A stretch of 64,000 nt of DNA from Novosphingobium sediminicola (GCF_014196525.1 NZ_JACIDX010000022.1:1-64000), one strand, 5' to 3'. Positions 27,001 to 34,980 are shown, counted from the first letter of the stretch. Translations and numbers: made by a program. Notes: a model not told the origin generated them from the letters alone.

Positions 27001-27145
27001 TGGCCGTGATCGTCACCGATGGCGGCGCGACCGAGGGAAAACGCGCGACCGGAACCGAGGGCAGGGCGATCAGCCCCGCCAGCGCGATGGCAATCGCCAC
27101 CACCCAGGCAAAGACCGGCCTCTGGATGAAAAATTGAGGGATCAT
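24011..27145 (-). CDS. RND multidrug efflux pump, inner-membrane subunit (HAE-1/AcrB type)
   Basis: A 1044-residue proton-driven drug exporter. The N-terminus MIPQFFIQRPVFAWV and first helix, the large periplasmic loops, and the FMPEEDQGYYM block between the two halves are diagnostic of HAE-1 pumps. The proton-relay residues are visible: the DD pair in GIIVDDAIVVVENVERIM (helix 4) and the lysine in LSAKNAILIVEFA (helix 10). Length is typical. It lies 14 bp after the fusion-protein gene. Regulation by the adjacent divergent two-component system is likely. Confidence 0.96.
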   Translation of the reverse strand: MIPQFFIQRPVFAWVVAIAIALAGLIALPSVPVARFPSVAPPSVTITATYPGATPQTMNDGVVELIERELSGAKRLLYFESSTDTSGSATITATFQPGTNPELALVDVQNRLKLIEPRLPQTVRQYGLAVEVANSGFLLLVGLNSPDGRYDGASLGDYLARNVVNELKRIPGVGRVQSFSAEKAMRVWVDPAKLIAYDLAMADVTAAIAAQNIQIAPGTLGAEPAVAGQRVLVPLTASGQLTSPQEFEQIVLKANTNGGTVTLGDVARVEIGQQNYMMSTRENGRAGASAAVQLAPGANAVQVSDAVRARMAEIGRAMPGGMEWTVPFDTAPFVRVSIEKVLHTLLEAMVLVFLVMYLFLQNMRYTLVPAVVAPIALLGTIAVMSLSGYSLNVLTMFGMVLAIGIIVDDAIVVVENVERIMAEEGLSPIEATKKAMREITGAVIGITLVLVSVFIPMAFASGSVGVIYRQFAMSMAISILISAVLALSLTPALCATVLKPITGHAQKPRFFAAFDRLFERMTNGYAGWVARVIRRGGRAMVALGVVVALLGFAFWRLPTAFMPEEDQGYYMTAFQLPADATAERTREAVQVLERHTATRLSTKGNEAILGFGFSGAGPNAAIVFTVLKDWGERGGATVKDEVARTMAAMGVIKEGIIMSLVPPAIDELGNSSGFAMRLEDRAGRGHEALVAAQYQLLGLAGQSKKVVGVYPDGLPAGTSIHLSIDRQKAEALGVPFNRISDTLSAAMGSAYVGDYPNAGRMQQVIVQADATYRMNLPDMMRLNLRNNAGSMVPLSEVVKADWQQTPLQLVRYNGYPALRLSGMAAPGVSSGDAMAEMANLAKQLPPGFAIEWTGLSYQEQQSGAQAPMLLALSMLAVFLVLAAMYDSFAVPLAVMLVVPLGLIGAVAAVSLRGMANDVFFKVGLITIIGLSAKNAILIVEFARHYRAQGMGLVESAMAAAKVRLRPIVMTSLAFTLGVVPLMLSTGASAETQAAIGTGVFGGMISGTVLAVFFVPVFFVVAMGISERLGFGGLRKKKKQEQADA

Positions 27146-27159
27146 GGTCTGCGCCTCTC

Positions 27160-28284
27160 TCAGCGATTGGCCGGCTGGTGCCAGGGCAGCGCCTTGACCG
27201 GCGCGCCGGGCAGCACGCGGTCCATGCCGACCACGACGACCTTCTCGCCCGCCTTCAGGCCTTTCAGGACGATGGTTGTGCCGTCGACCACGTCGCCCGC
27301 TTCGATCTGGCGCTCCTCGATGGCGCGGCCGTTCCAGACATGGATGACCGCGCGGCCCGCCGCATCATGGCCTACCGCCTGTTGCGGCACGACAATCGCA
27401 TGGGGCATCCGCAAACGCGGCAGACGCGCCCGCACGAACATGCCCGGCAAGAGCCGGTTGCCCGGATTGTCCACTAGGACGCGCACCACCGCATTGCCCG
27501 TGCCCGGATCGACCGTGACATCGGAAAACAGCAGGCGGCCCTTGACCGGATGCGGCTGGCCCGAGGCGGTGATGATTTCCACCGGAGCCGCGCCAGCACC
27601 TGCCCCTTCGGCCACCGCCGCGCGCAGGGCGTCGAGCCGGGCCGCAGGCTGGCGCACGTCGACGTAAACCTTGTCGATTTGTTGCACCGTGGCCATCGGG
27701 TTGGCGTCGGTGGTGGCCACCAGCGCGCCCTCAGTCACGGTGGCCGCGCCGATCTGGCCCGCGATGGGCGAGGTGACGCGGGCAAAGCCCAGATCAAGCC
27801 GCCGCCGGGCGAGCGCCGCGCGGGCCTGCGCCACATCGGCGGCCGCCTGATCGCGGGCCACGGTGGCGTCGTCAAAGGTCTGGCGGCTGATCGCGTCCAC
27901 GCCCACCAGCGGTTTCAACCGGTCCGCCTGCGTGTTGGCGCGGGCATAGGTGGCCTGCGCACGCGACAGGGTGGCGGACGCGCTGGCCGCATCGGCGCGG
28001 AAGGGGGCCGGGTTGATCTGGAACAGCGGCTGGCCCTCGCCCACCATCGCGCCTTCGGTAAACAGGCGGCGCTGGACGATGCCGCCCACCTGCGGGCGGA
28101 TCTCGGCGGTGCGGAAGGCCACCACGCGGCCCGGTAATTCATCGGCCAGCGCGATGGCGCGGTCCTGCGCGGCGGTAATCAGCACTTCGGCGGGCGGGGG
28201 CGCCATGGGCGCGCCATCGCCGCCGCATGCGGCCAGCAGGAGGGTGGAAAGGGGAAGGGCCAGTCGGAGGTGATCGTATCGCAT
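27160..28284 (-). CDS. RND efflux periplasmic adaptor (membrane fusion) lipoprotein
   Basis: A 374-residue adaptor. The start at 28284 yields a lipoprotein signal with lipobox LLAACG. Then come the beta-barrel strand (ADELPGRVVAFRTAEIRPQVGGIV), the biotinyl-lipoyl-like hairpin (LFTEGAMVGEGQPLFQI), a coiled-coil hairpin rich in alanine and arginine, and the second lipoyl half (GQIGAATVTEGALV). It is first in the operon and bridges the pump and channel encoded downstream. An ATG eight codons earlier (28308) is possible but would place the start 6 bp from a likely operator array. Confidence 0.93.
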   Translation of the reverse strand: MRYDHLRLALPLSTLLLAACGGDGAPMAPPPAEVLITAAQDRAIALADELPGRVVAFRTAEIRPQVGGIVQRRLFTEGAMVGEGQPLFQINPAPFRADAASASATLSRAQATYARANTQADRLKPLVGVDAISRQTFDDATVARDQAAADVAQARAALARRRLDLGFARVTSPIAGQIGAATVTEGALVATTDANPMATVQQIDKVYVDVRQPAARLDALRAAVAEGAGAGAAPVEIITASGQPHPVKGRLLFSDVTVDPGTGNAVVRVLVDNPGNRLLPGMFVRARLPRLRMPHAIVVPQQAVGHDAAGRAVIHVWNGRAIEERQIEAGDVVDGTTIVLKGLKAGEKVVVVGMDRVLPGAPVKALPWHQPANR

Positions 28285-28313
28285 AATGGCCCCATGCACC
28301 TTTATCATTGCCC

Positions 28314-28346
28314 TTGTGTGGAGGTTTTGTGGAGATTGTGTGGAGG
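28314..28346. promoter_or_regulatory. Three contiguous 11-bp direct repeats, candidate response-regulator array
   Basis: TTGTGTGGAGG, TTTTGTGGAGA and TTGTGTGGAGG follow one another without a gap at 28314, 28325 and 28336. Repeats 1 and 3 are identical; repeat 2 differs at two positions. They lie between the efflux operon (start 28284) and the response-regulator gene (start 28378). One repeat per helical turn is how OmpR-family regulators bind in tandem. Confidence 0.7.
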
Positions 28347-28377
28347 CATCTGGCCGCATACCAATGGGCGGTGATAC

Positions 28378-29064
28378 ATGGGGGCCATGACAGCGCTTGC
28401 CCTGATTGCCGAAGACGATGGCGATATTGCCGACATCCTGCGTGCCTATCTGGAGCGCGAGGGGTTTCGCACGGTCCATGCCGGGGATGGGCGGGTGGCG
28501 CTCGACCTGCACCGGGCGCTGCGGCCTGATATTGTGCTGCTCGACGTGGGCATGCCGCATCTCGACGGCTGGGAAGTGCTGGCCCAGATCCGGCGCGAGG
28601 CCGAAACGCCGGTCATCATGATCACCGCGCTGGATCAGGATATCGACAAATTGCAGGCGCTGCGCATCGGTGCGGATGATTATGTGGTCAAGCCTTTCAA
28701 CCCGGTCGAGGTGGTGGCGCGGTTGCGCGCGATCCTGCGCCGGACGGGGGGCGCGGGGGGCGGGGCAGTGCTGCGCGTGGGGCCGGTCGAGATCGACACC
28801 GAAAGCCATATGGCGCGCGTCGAGGGCCGCGAAATTCCCCTGACGCTGACCGAATTTCGCCTGCTGGTGCATATGGCGCGCAATCCGCAGCGGGTGTTTT
28901 CGCGCGGCGATCTGGTCGATGCCTGCCTGCCCGGATCGGAAGCCCTGGACCGCACGGTGGACAGCCATATCAGCAAATTGCGCCGCAAGCTGGAGGAGGC
29001 CGGGGTTTCGGGGATGCCGGCGGGCGTGCGCGGGGTCGGCTATCGGCTGGGTAATGGCGCATGA
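28378..29064 (+). CDS. OmpR-family response regulator (BaeR/AdeR-like)
   Basis: A 228-residue two-component regulator. The receiver domain has the acidic pair in AEDDGD (11-16), the phosphoacceptor D56 in LLDVGMP and the conserved lysine in VVKPFN. A C-terminal winged helix follows, with ALDRTVDSHISKLRRKLEEAG as recognition helix. The stop overlaps the kinase start (ATGA). It is divergent from a complete RND operon, the arrangement of AdeRS-AdeABC and similar pairs, so control of efflux is the expected role. An ATG at 28387 would shorten it by three residues. Confidence 0.93.
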   Translation: MGAMTALALIAEDDGDIADILRAYLEREGFRTVHAGDGRVALDLHRALRPDIVLLDVGMPHLDGWEVLAQIRREAETPVIMITALDQDIDKLQALRIGADDYVVKPFNPVEVVARLRAILRRTGGAGGGAVLRVGPVEIDTESHMARVEGREIPLTLTEFRLLVHMARNPQRVFSRGDLVDACLPGSEALDRTVDSHISKLRRKLEEAGVSGMPAGVRGVGYRLGNGA

Positions 29065-30119
29065 AGGTGAAATTCGACATTTCGCGCCATCTGACGCTGG
29101 CCATGGCGACGGTGGCGATTGCCACGGTGCTGTTCTCCTTCATCGTCTTCTACATCGTCTATACGATTGCCGTCTGGTGCGCGCCCAAGCTGTTTCCGCC
29201 CGGTTTTTCGGCTATGCCCAATGGCTGGGATCTGGTCATCATGGGGGTGGTGACGGGCATGGGCATCGGGCTTGGCGCGTGGATCGCGGCGGGCATGGCG
29301 CGCCATATCGTCGAGCCGATGCATGCCGTCGGCCGCGCAGCGCGCGCGATTGCCGATGGCGATCTGACGGCTCGCGCCGCGCCTTTGGTCGAGGCGCCGG
29401 GCGAGACGGCGACGCTGGTCGAGGATTTCAACGCGATGGCCGGGCGGCTGGAAAAGGCGGCCCATGATGCGGTGAGTTGGAACGCGCAGATCGCCCATGA
29501 ATTGCGCACGCCGTTGACCATCCTGAAGGGGCGGTTGCAGGGCGTGTCGGATGGCGTGTTCGTGATGGACGATATGCTGCTGCGCGGATTGCTGACGCAG
29601 GTAGATGGGCTGGCGCGGCTGGTCGAGGATCTGCGCTGCGTCAGTCTGGCCGACATCGGGCGGCTGGAACTGCAGGTGGGCGAGGTGGACCTGCGCACGG
29701 GACTTGAGGAATGGGCCGCGATGATGGCGCCCACGGTCGAACGGGCGGGCTTCAGCCTGAGCGTGGAAAGCGCGTCGATCCGGGCAAGGGTGGATATGGC
29801 GCGGCTGCGTCAGGCGCTGCTGGCGCTGGTGGACAATGCGCTGCATTACGCCACCCCTTGCGCCTTGCGGCTGGTGGTGCGGCACCAGGAGCGGGGCGTG
29901 GCGATCCATCTGATCGATCATGGCCCCGGCGTGCCGCTCGATCAGCAGGCCGATCTGTTCCGCGTCTTTACCCGAGGCGCGGCCGCGCGCGAAACGCATC
30001 GCACCGGATCGGGCCTCGGCCTTGCCGTGGTGCAGGCGATTGCCCATGCCCATGGCGGCGCGGCGCGATATCGCTGGCAGGACGGGCATTCGCATTTCAT
30101 CGTCACGCTGGGCGCCTGA
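29061..30119 (+). CDS. Sensor histidine kinase (BaeS/AdeS-like)
   Basis: A 352-residue membrane kinase with two transmembrane helices (about 11-38 and 57-78) and a very short periplasmic loop of about 18 residues between them. A HAMP linker follows, then the phosphoacceptor H146 in IAHELRTPL. The ATP-binding domain has the N box DNALHYA, G1 DHGPGV and G2 GSGLGLAVV. The tiny periplasmic loop suggests signals are sensed in the membrane, as for envelope or drug stress. It overlaps the response-regulator gene by four bases. No terminator is visible before the sigma-factor promoter that follows. Confidence 0.93.
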   Translation: MKVKFDISRHLTLAMATVAIATVLFSFIVFYIVYTIAVWCAPKLFPPGFSAMPNGWDLVIMGVVTGMGIGLGAWIAAGMARHIVEPMHAVGRAARAIADGDLTARAAPLVEAPGETATLVEDFNAMAGRLEKAAHDAVSWNAQIAHELRTPLTILKGRLQGVSDGVFVMDDMLLRGLLTQVDGLARLVEDLRCVSLADIGRLELQVGEVDLRTGLEEWAAMMAPTVERAGFSLSVESASIRARVDMARLRQALLALVDNALHYATPCALRLVVRHQERGVAIHLIDHGPGVPLDQQADLFRVFTRGAAARETHRTGSGLGLAVVQAIAHAHGGAARYRWQDGHSHFIVTLGA

Positions 30120-30151
30120 TAGCGCGCGTCAAAAAATAATTTGCCTCTGGC

Positions 30152-30180
30152 GCGAAGGATTTTGCGCGCCCATGTCTCTT
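30152..30180 (+). promoter_or_regulatory. Bipartite ECF-sigma promoter element, copy A (sigma gene)
   Basis: GCGAAGGATTTT (30152-30163), an 8-nt spacer and ATGTCTCTT (30172-30180) precede the sigma gene by 41 nt. The same two blocks with the same spacing occur before the TonB receptor at 31776-31804. GAAGG and GTCTC are 15 nt apart, a plausible -35/-10 pair for an ECF factor. Confidence 0.75.
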
Positions 30181-30221
30181 ATGCAGCCAAAGGGGTAAAA
30201 CCCCGGCGACAGGGGGAGGTT

Positions 30222-30818
30222 GTGACGCAGGGCGAGGTGATCAACGCATTGGCGCGCAGGCGCATGCTGGCCGCATGGATGGCGCGCGAAATCGTGCCGC
30301 ATGAGGCCGGTATGCGGGCATGGCTGGCCCGTGCGCGGGTGTCGGCAGAGGATATTGATGAGCTTATGCAGGAAGCCTATTGCCAGATCGTTTCCCTGCC
30401 GTCGGTGGACCATATCACCGCGCCGCGTGCCTATTTCATGGCCAGCCTGCGCCATATGATGCTGCGCCGGATCAGGCGGGCGCAGGTGGTGCCGATCGGC
30501 GCCATGGAGCAGATCGAGAACTGGCGTGATGAGAGCATCGTCTCGCCTGAGGATGAGGCGGGCAGTCGGATCACGTGCCAGCGGGTGATGGCGATCATCG
30601 CCGCCCTGCCCGAACGGTGCCGCCGCGTGGTGGAATTGCGCAAGATCGAAGGGTGGTCGCAAAAGGACATCGCGGCCCATCTGGGCATGAGCGAGAAGGC
30701 GGTGGAAAAGCAGGTCTGGGTGGGCGTGCGCGCCATCCGCGCCGCATGGGCCCATGCCGAGGCGCAGAGCGCCCAGCGCATGGATCAGGCCGAGCGCGGC
30801 GCGGGGGGCGGGCGATGA
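30222..30818 (+). CDS. FecI-like ECF RNA polymerase sigma factor
   Basis: A 198-residue extracytoplasmic-function sigma factor. Region 2 is seen around DIDELMQEAYCQI (core binding and -10 melting) and region 4 around LPERCRRVVELRKIEGWSQKDIAAHLGMSEKAVEKQV, a -35-binding helix-turn-helix. The GTG at 30222 is chosen because AGGGGGAGG lies just before it and because earlier in-frame codons would run through the promoter element at 30152-30180. The stop overlaps the FecR start (ATGA). With the anti-sigma and the STN-domain receptor it forms a cell-surface signalling unit, and it probably drives its own gene and the receptor gene. Confidence 0.9.
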   Translation: MTQGEVINALARRRMLAAWMAREIVPHEAGMRAWLARARVSAEDIDELMQEAYCQIVSLPSVDHITAPRAYFMASLRHMMLRRIRRAQVVPIGAMEQIENWRDESIVSPEDEAGSRITCQRVMAIIAALPERCRRVVELRKIEGWSQKDIAAHLGMSEKAVEKQVWVGVRAIRAAWAHAEAQSAQRMDQAERGAGGGR

Positions 30819-31753
30819 CACCGGCCACCGAACATGACCGCGATATGGCCGCCCGCTTCGTCGCGCGGATGGATGGCGAGAACTGGGGCGAGGCCGATGA
30901 GGCCGAATTGCAGCTCTGGCTGGACGGCGGCGCGGGGCGCGATGGGTTGCTGTTGCAGGTCCATGCGGCATGGGTGGCGGCAACGCCGGTGGCGCAGGAG
31001 GAAGAGGCCCCGATGGCCCCTGCTTTCTGGCGGCGACGCGGGTTTCTGGGGGCGATGGCGGCTTCGGTCGCGGCGGTGGTGGAGGCCGGGCGCTGGCTGG
31101 ATACGCGCAGCAGTTTTGCTACCCGTGTGGGCGAAATTCGCCGCGTGCCTCTGGCCGATGGCAGCGTGATGACGATCAATTCGGGCTCAGAACTGACCGT
31201 GCGCATGGCCAAGGGCAGCCGCGAGATCGAGATTGCTCAGGGCGAGGCATGGTTCGATGTGGCCAAGGATGCCGCGCGCCCGTTTACCGTGGCGGCGGGC
31301 AAGGTGCGGGCCCGCGCGGTCGGCACCGCCTTTTCGGTGCGGCGGCGCGAGACGGGGGTCGAGGTGCTGGTGACCGAGGGCGTGGTGGAAAGCTGGTCCG
31401 AGGAGGATGAGAGCCTGCGCCTGCGCCTTGTTGCGGGCGAGCGGGCTTTGCTGAGCGATACCGCGGTGGTCCATCATGAAAGCGACCGGGCCTCGGCGGT
31501 GGATCGCTCTTTGGCATGGCGCAGCGGGATGATTGACCTCAATGGCACCAGCCTTAGCGAGGCGGCCGATGAGTTCAACCGGTATAACCAGCGCCAGATC
31601 ATCATCGCGGATTCTGCTGTGGCCGATGAGCAGTTTGACGGGCTGTTTCGCATCAATGATCCGCAAGGTTTTGCCGAAGCGGTCAAGGCCAGTTTGAATG
31701 TGGGGATTGATGAGAGCGATCCGCGCGTGATCCGTTTGGTGAAATCGAAATAA
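30815..31753 (+). CDS. FecR-family anti-sigma/sigma regulator
   Basis: A 312-residue single-pass inner-membrane protein. The cytoplasmic N-terminal domain (DUF4880 type, AARFVARMDGENW) would hold the sigma factor. A hydrophobic segment follows near 67-85 (RRGFLGAMAASVAAVVEAG). The periplasmic FecR domain has GEIRRVPLADGSVMTINSGSELTV split across strands and the GEAWFDVAKDAARPF block, with VGTAFSVR after it. The C-terminal STN-like part (SLSEAADEFNRYN...) contacts the receptor in homologues. It overlaps the sigma gene by four bases. It should release sigma when the receptor binds ligand. Confidence 0.92.
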   Translation: MTPATEHDRDMAARFVARMDGENWGEADEAELQLWLDGGAGRDGLLLQVHAAWVAATPVAQEEEAPMAPAFWRRRGFLGAMAASVAAVVEAGRWLDTRSSFATRVGEIRRVPLADGSVMTINSGSELTVRMAKGSREIEIAQGEAWFDVAKDAARPFTVAAGKVRARAVGTAFSVRRRETGVEVLVTEGVVESWSEEDESLRLRLVAGERALLSDTAVVHHESDRASAVDRSLAWRSGMIDLNGTSLSEAADEFNRYNQRQIIIADSAVADEQFDGLFRINDPQGFAEAVKASLNVGIDESDPRVIRLVKSK

Positions 31754-31775
31754 TGAATGGGGAATGAATTTTTGG

Positions 31776-31804
31776 GCGAAGGATTTTTATTCGCCATGTC
31801 TCTT
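31776..31804 (+). promoter_or_regulatory. Bipartite ECF-sigma promoter element, copy B (receptor gene)
   Basis: GCGAAGGATTTT (31776-31787), an 8-nt spacer and ATGTCTCTT (31796-31804) lie in the 103-bp gap between the FecR and receptor genes, 52 nt before the receptor start. Both blocks are identical to copy A; the spacer differs in sequence but not in length. Confidence 0.78.
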
Positions 31805-31856
31805 TAAGGCTGCTGACAAAAGCGAGCCATGAAGGCGGGATATTCGGGAGGGATTG

Positions 31857-34800
31857 ATGATGCATTCCACTATGCGTGGAGTTTTTCTTGCGTCGAGCGC
31901 GATGGTGGTGCTGGCCGCGATGCCGGCCCATGCGGCGGGCCAGACGCGCCAGTTCGCCATCGAGGCGCAATCGGCCACCACGGCCATCGGCGCGCTGGGC
32001 CATCAGGGGGATATCCAGATCATCGCCCCGCGCAAATTCACGCAAAGCGTGCGCACCAATGCCGTGCGCGGCGATATGACGGTGGACGAGGCGCTGGGCC
32101 GGATGCTGGCCGGGACCGGATTGGTGGCGCAGCAGATCGGGCCGCATTCCTACGCGATCACCGCTCGCCCCGCCGCGCCTACGCTGCAACCGGTGCGTGC
32201 GGTTGCGGTCCATGCCGGTCCCGCGCTGATGACGGGCGAGCGCGCCGCCATGGCCGAGGCCGCGCCGATGGCCGCCGAGCCTTTGTCCGCGCCCGATGAG
32301 GCGCCCGCCGCCGACATTATCGTCAAAGGCTTTCGCCGCACGCTGATGAAGGCGCAGGATATCAAGCGCTCGGCGGTGAATCTGACGGAAAGCATCGTGG
32401 CCGAGGATATGGCCAAAATGCCCGACCTCAACCTGTCGGAATCGATCCAGCGCCTGCCGGGCGTGGCCATCACCCGCGAGGGCGGCGAGGGGCGCAACAT
32501 CACCCTGCGCGGCTTTTCGCCCGATTTCACCCGCACGACCCTGAACGGAATGGAGGTTCCGGCCAGTTCCGACGGGCTGGATTCGGGCGGGTTTACCCTG
32601 AACGCCGGGCGCGCCTTCGACTTCCATGTCTTTGCCTCGGAACTGTTCAACCGGATTGATGTCAGCAAGACCCAGCGCGCCTCGATCGAGGAAGGCGGGA
32701 TTGCCGGGACGGTCGATCTCTATTCGGCCAAGCCTTTCGATTTCAAAGGCTTTCACTTCGTCGCCAGCGGTCAGGGCGGCTACAACACCATGACCCGCCA
32801 GATCGACCCGCGCATGACGGTGATGGTGTCGAACACCTTTGCCGATGACCGGATCGGCGTGCTGGTCTCGGCTGCCTATTCCAAGCGGACCGTCTATCAG
32901 GAAGGTTTCTCCAGCGTGCGCTGGACATCGCCCTACATCAACGGCGACAGCTGGGCCAACAGCAACCCCACCGTCACCGGCACGCCCGCCCCATGCGGCG
33001 CGGCCAAGGCCACCGATTGCCTCTGGGCGCCGCGTCTGCCGCGCGCGGATTTCTTCGGCAACGATCAAAAGCGTTTGGGCATCACCGGATCGCTGCAATT
33101 CAAGCCGACCGACCGGATGCTGATCAGCTTTGACGTGCTCTATTCGCAGCTCGACAATGATCGCTACAGCTATAATTCGATGGAATGGTTGCTGACCCAT
33201 GGCACGCCGGGCAATTTCGTCGGCCAGACGCCTTTGTCCTTCACGGTCGCGCCCGATGGCAAGCAATTGGTGGCCGCATCCTTCAACGATGTGACCTCTT
33301 GGTATGAAAGCCGCCATCAGACCTCGCTGTCGAAATTCCAGCAATATGTTTTGTCCGGCGACTATCGCTTTTCCGACAAGCTGAAGTTTGACGCGATGGC
33401 GGGGACCGCGCGCGATGCGGCGGATCGCACCGAATTGCGCTTCTATGCGCGTTCGACCCCGCATTATTATGCCTATGATTACACCGCCAACCCCGATGTG
33501 GCCAAGGTCAGCTACGGCAGCTATGATCCCAATAACACGGCCAATTATATCAATGCTTTGACGGCGGCGAACCGGCTCAACAATGTGGTGAAGGACAATT
33601 TCACCTCCAAGGCCAACCTGACCTATACCGACAACAAGTTCAACGCCAAGATCGGCGTGGCCTTCAACCGCCGCATGGTGCGTTACAGCGAGGCGCAGGG
33701 CGATCTGCCCAGCTTTGCCCCGTCATCCTATATGAAGGCCTTCCCGATTGGCCATTTCGGCGATGGCGTGGTGTCGGGCGGGCTGCCCACCTTTGCGGTG
33801 ATGAATTTCGATGCGATTGCACGCTCGGGTCTGATTTCGCCCAACTATACCGACAATACCAGCGCGGGCTGGACCGTGATCGAAAAGACCATGGGCGGCT
33901 ATGGTGAGGTTAACGGTGAGTTTGACATTGCCGGGATGACGCTGCGCGCCAATGCGGGCGCGCGTTATGTGCGCACCGATCTGACCTCGCGCGCGGTGAT
34001 CGCCGGATCGCCGGTTCAGGTCGAGCGGTCCTATGGCAATTTCCTGCCCGCGGCTAATCTGGTGCTGAACATCACGCCCGATTTCCTGGCGCGCTTCTCC
34101 TATGCCCGTTCGATGACGCGGCCGGGCCTGTCCTCGCTCAATATCGCCAGCCCGACCTTTGAATATACCACGCGTACGGTGGGCAATCTGGGCAATCCGG
34201 AATTGAAGCCCTATCAATCCAATGACTTCGACGTCAATTTCGAATGGTATTTCGGCAAGGGCGGTTTGATCGCGGTGGGCGCGTTCAAGAAGGATATTGT
34301 CACCTCGCTGACCAATTCGGTGGTGACCAAGGCGGTGCCGCAGGAATTCTGGGCCGCGATCTATGCCGATCCGCGCTACAGCGCCTCGTATCAGGCCGAT
34401 CCGGCCAAGGTGCCCTATACGTTCTACACCACGGTCAATGCGCCGGGGGGCAACAGCGTGAAGGGGCTGGAAGTCACGCTCAACGTGCCGTTTACCTTCC
34501 TCAAGGGCTGGTGGTCGAATTTCGGCGTGGCCTCGAACTATACTTATGTATCGGCGCGGGATTCGACCGGCCTTTCGCCCAATTCGTATAATTTCACCGG
34601 CTATTATGACACCGGTAAACTTGGCGTCCGTCTTTCGATCAACAAGCGCGATGATTATCTGCTGAGCCAGCCGGGCGGCAACGGCCATGTGCAGGAGCGC
34701 AAATATGGCCCGACGCAGGTGGACTTCTCGGCCTATTACAACCTGACCAAGCGGCTCAGCCTGAATGTTCAGGGCATCAACATCACCAATGAGAAAGAGC

Positions 34801-34895
34801 GCATTTATGGCACCGGCGACGGCACGCAATATCTGACGCGGGAATTCAGCAAGACCGGCGCGCAATGGTTTGTCGGGGCGCGTTATCAGTTCTGA
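31857..34895 (+). CDS. TonB-dependent transducer with N-terminal STN domain (FecA-like architecture)
   Basis: A receptor of about 1012 residues. After the signal peptide (AMPAHAAG) an STN signalling domain runs to about residue 110 (RQFAIEAQSATTAIGALGHQ, then EALGRMLAGTGLVAQ). A proline/alanine linker leads to a plug with the TIGR01782-type segment KMPDLNLSESIQRLPGVAI and LRGFSPDF. The barrel ends VGARYQF. The STN domain would contact the FecR-like protein. Receptors of this subtype in Caulobacter and Xanthomonas groups are linked to plant polysaccharides. GGGAGGGA precedes ATGs at 31857 and 31860; the first is used. Esterase and pectinesterase genes follow on the same strand. Confidence 0.93.
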   Translation: MMHSTMRGVFLASSAMVVLAAMPAHAAGQTRQFAIEAQSATTAIGALGHQGDIQIIAPRKFTQSVRTNAVRGDMTVDEALGRMLAGTGLVAQQIGPHSYAITARPAAPTLQPVRAVAVHAGPALMTGERAAMAEAAPMAAEPLSAPDEAPAADIIVKGFRRTLMKAQDIKRSAVNLTESIVAEDMAKMPDLNLSESIQRLPGVAITREGGEGRNITLRGFSPDFTRTTLNGMEVPASSDGLDSGGFTLNAGRAFDFHVFASELFNRIDVSKTQRASIEEGGIAGTVDLYSAKPFDFKGFHFVASGQGGYNTMTRQIDPRMTVMVSNTFADDRIGVLVSAAYSKRTVYQEGFSSVRWTSPYINGDSWANSNPTVTGTPAPCGAAKATDCLWAPRLPRADFFGNDQKRLGITGSLQFKPTDRMLISFDVLYSQLDNDRYSYNSMEWLLTHGTPGNFVGQTPLSFTVAPDGKQLVAASFNDVTSWYESRHQTSLSKFQQYVLSGDYRFSDKLKFDAMAGTARDAADRTELRFYARSTPHYYAYDYTANPDVAKVSYGSYDPNNTANYINALTAANRLNNVVKDNFTSKANLTYTDNKFNAKIGVAFNRRMVRYSEAQGDLPSFAPSSYMKAFPIGHFGDGVVSGGLPTFAVMNFDAIARSGLISPNYTDNTSAGWTVIEKTMGGYGEVNGEFDIAGMTLRANAGARYVRTDLTSRAVIAGSPVQVERSYGNFLPAANLVLNITPDFLARFSYARSMTRPGLSSLNIASPTFEYTTRTVGNLGNPELKPYQSNDFDVNFEWYFGKGGLIAVGAFKKDIVTSLTNSVVTKAVPQEFWAAIYADPRYSASYQADPAKVPYTFYTTVNAPGGNSVKGLEVTLNVPFTFLKGWWSNFGVASNYTYVSARDSTGLSPNSYNFTGYYDTGKLGVRLSINKRDDYLLSQPGGNGHVQERKYGPTQVDFSAYYNLTKRLSLNVQGINITNEKERIYGTGDGTQYLTREFSKTGAQWFVGARYQF

Positions 34896-34904
34896 ACTTT
34901 TTGT

Positions 34905-34937
34905 CCGGATATGACTCCCAAAAACTCCCATATCCGG
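34905..34937 (+). terminator. Hairpin after the transducer gene
   Basis: A 9-bp inverted repeat (CCGGATATG / CATATCCGG) with a 15-nt loop begins 10 nt after the receptor stop. It is AT-richer than other hairpins here and could be a weak terminator or a site controlling read-through to the esterase gene. Confidence 0.45.
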
Positions 34938-34945
34938 GCATCAAA

Positions 34946-34980
34946 GGGGGCCGTCGGAGCGCGTTGCGTCGGCGGCCCCC
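34946..34980 (+). terminator. GC-rich hairpin upstream of the esterase gene
   Basis: An 8-bp stem (GGGGGCCG / CGGCCCCC) with a 19-nt loop directly follows the first hairpin and ends 31 nt before the esterase start. With no T run, attenuation or mRNA processing is as likely as termination. Confidence 0.45.

Noticed and set aside
23951..27667. Open frame of about 1240 codons opposite the RND pump
   Set aside because: It is the antisense shadow of the efflux genes: composition is H/R/Q-rich and no domain is recognisable, while the minus strand encodes a full pump with proton-relay residues.
30141..30221. Upstream TTG extension of the sigma factor gene
   Set aside because: It would place codons across the shared promoter element; a GTG with a strong ribosome site lies at 30222.
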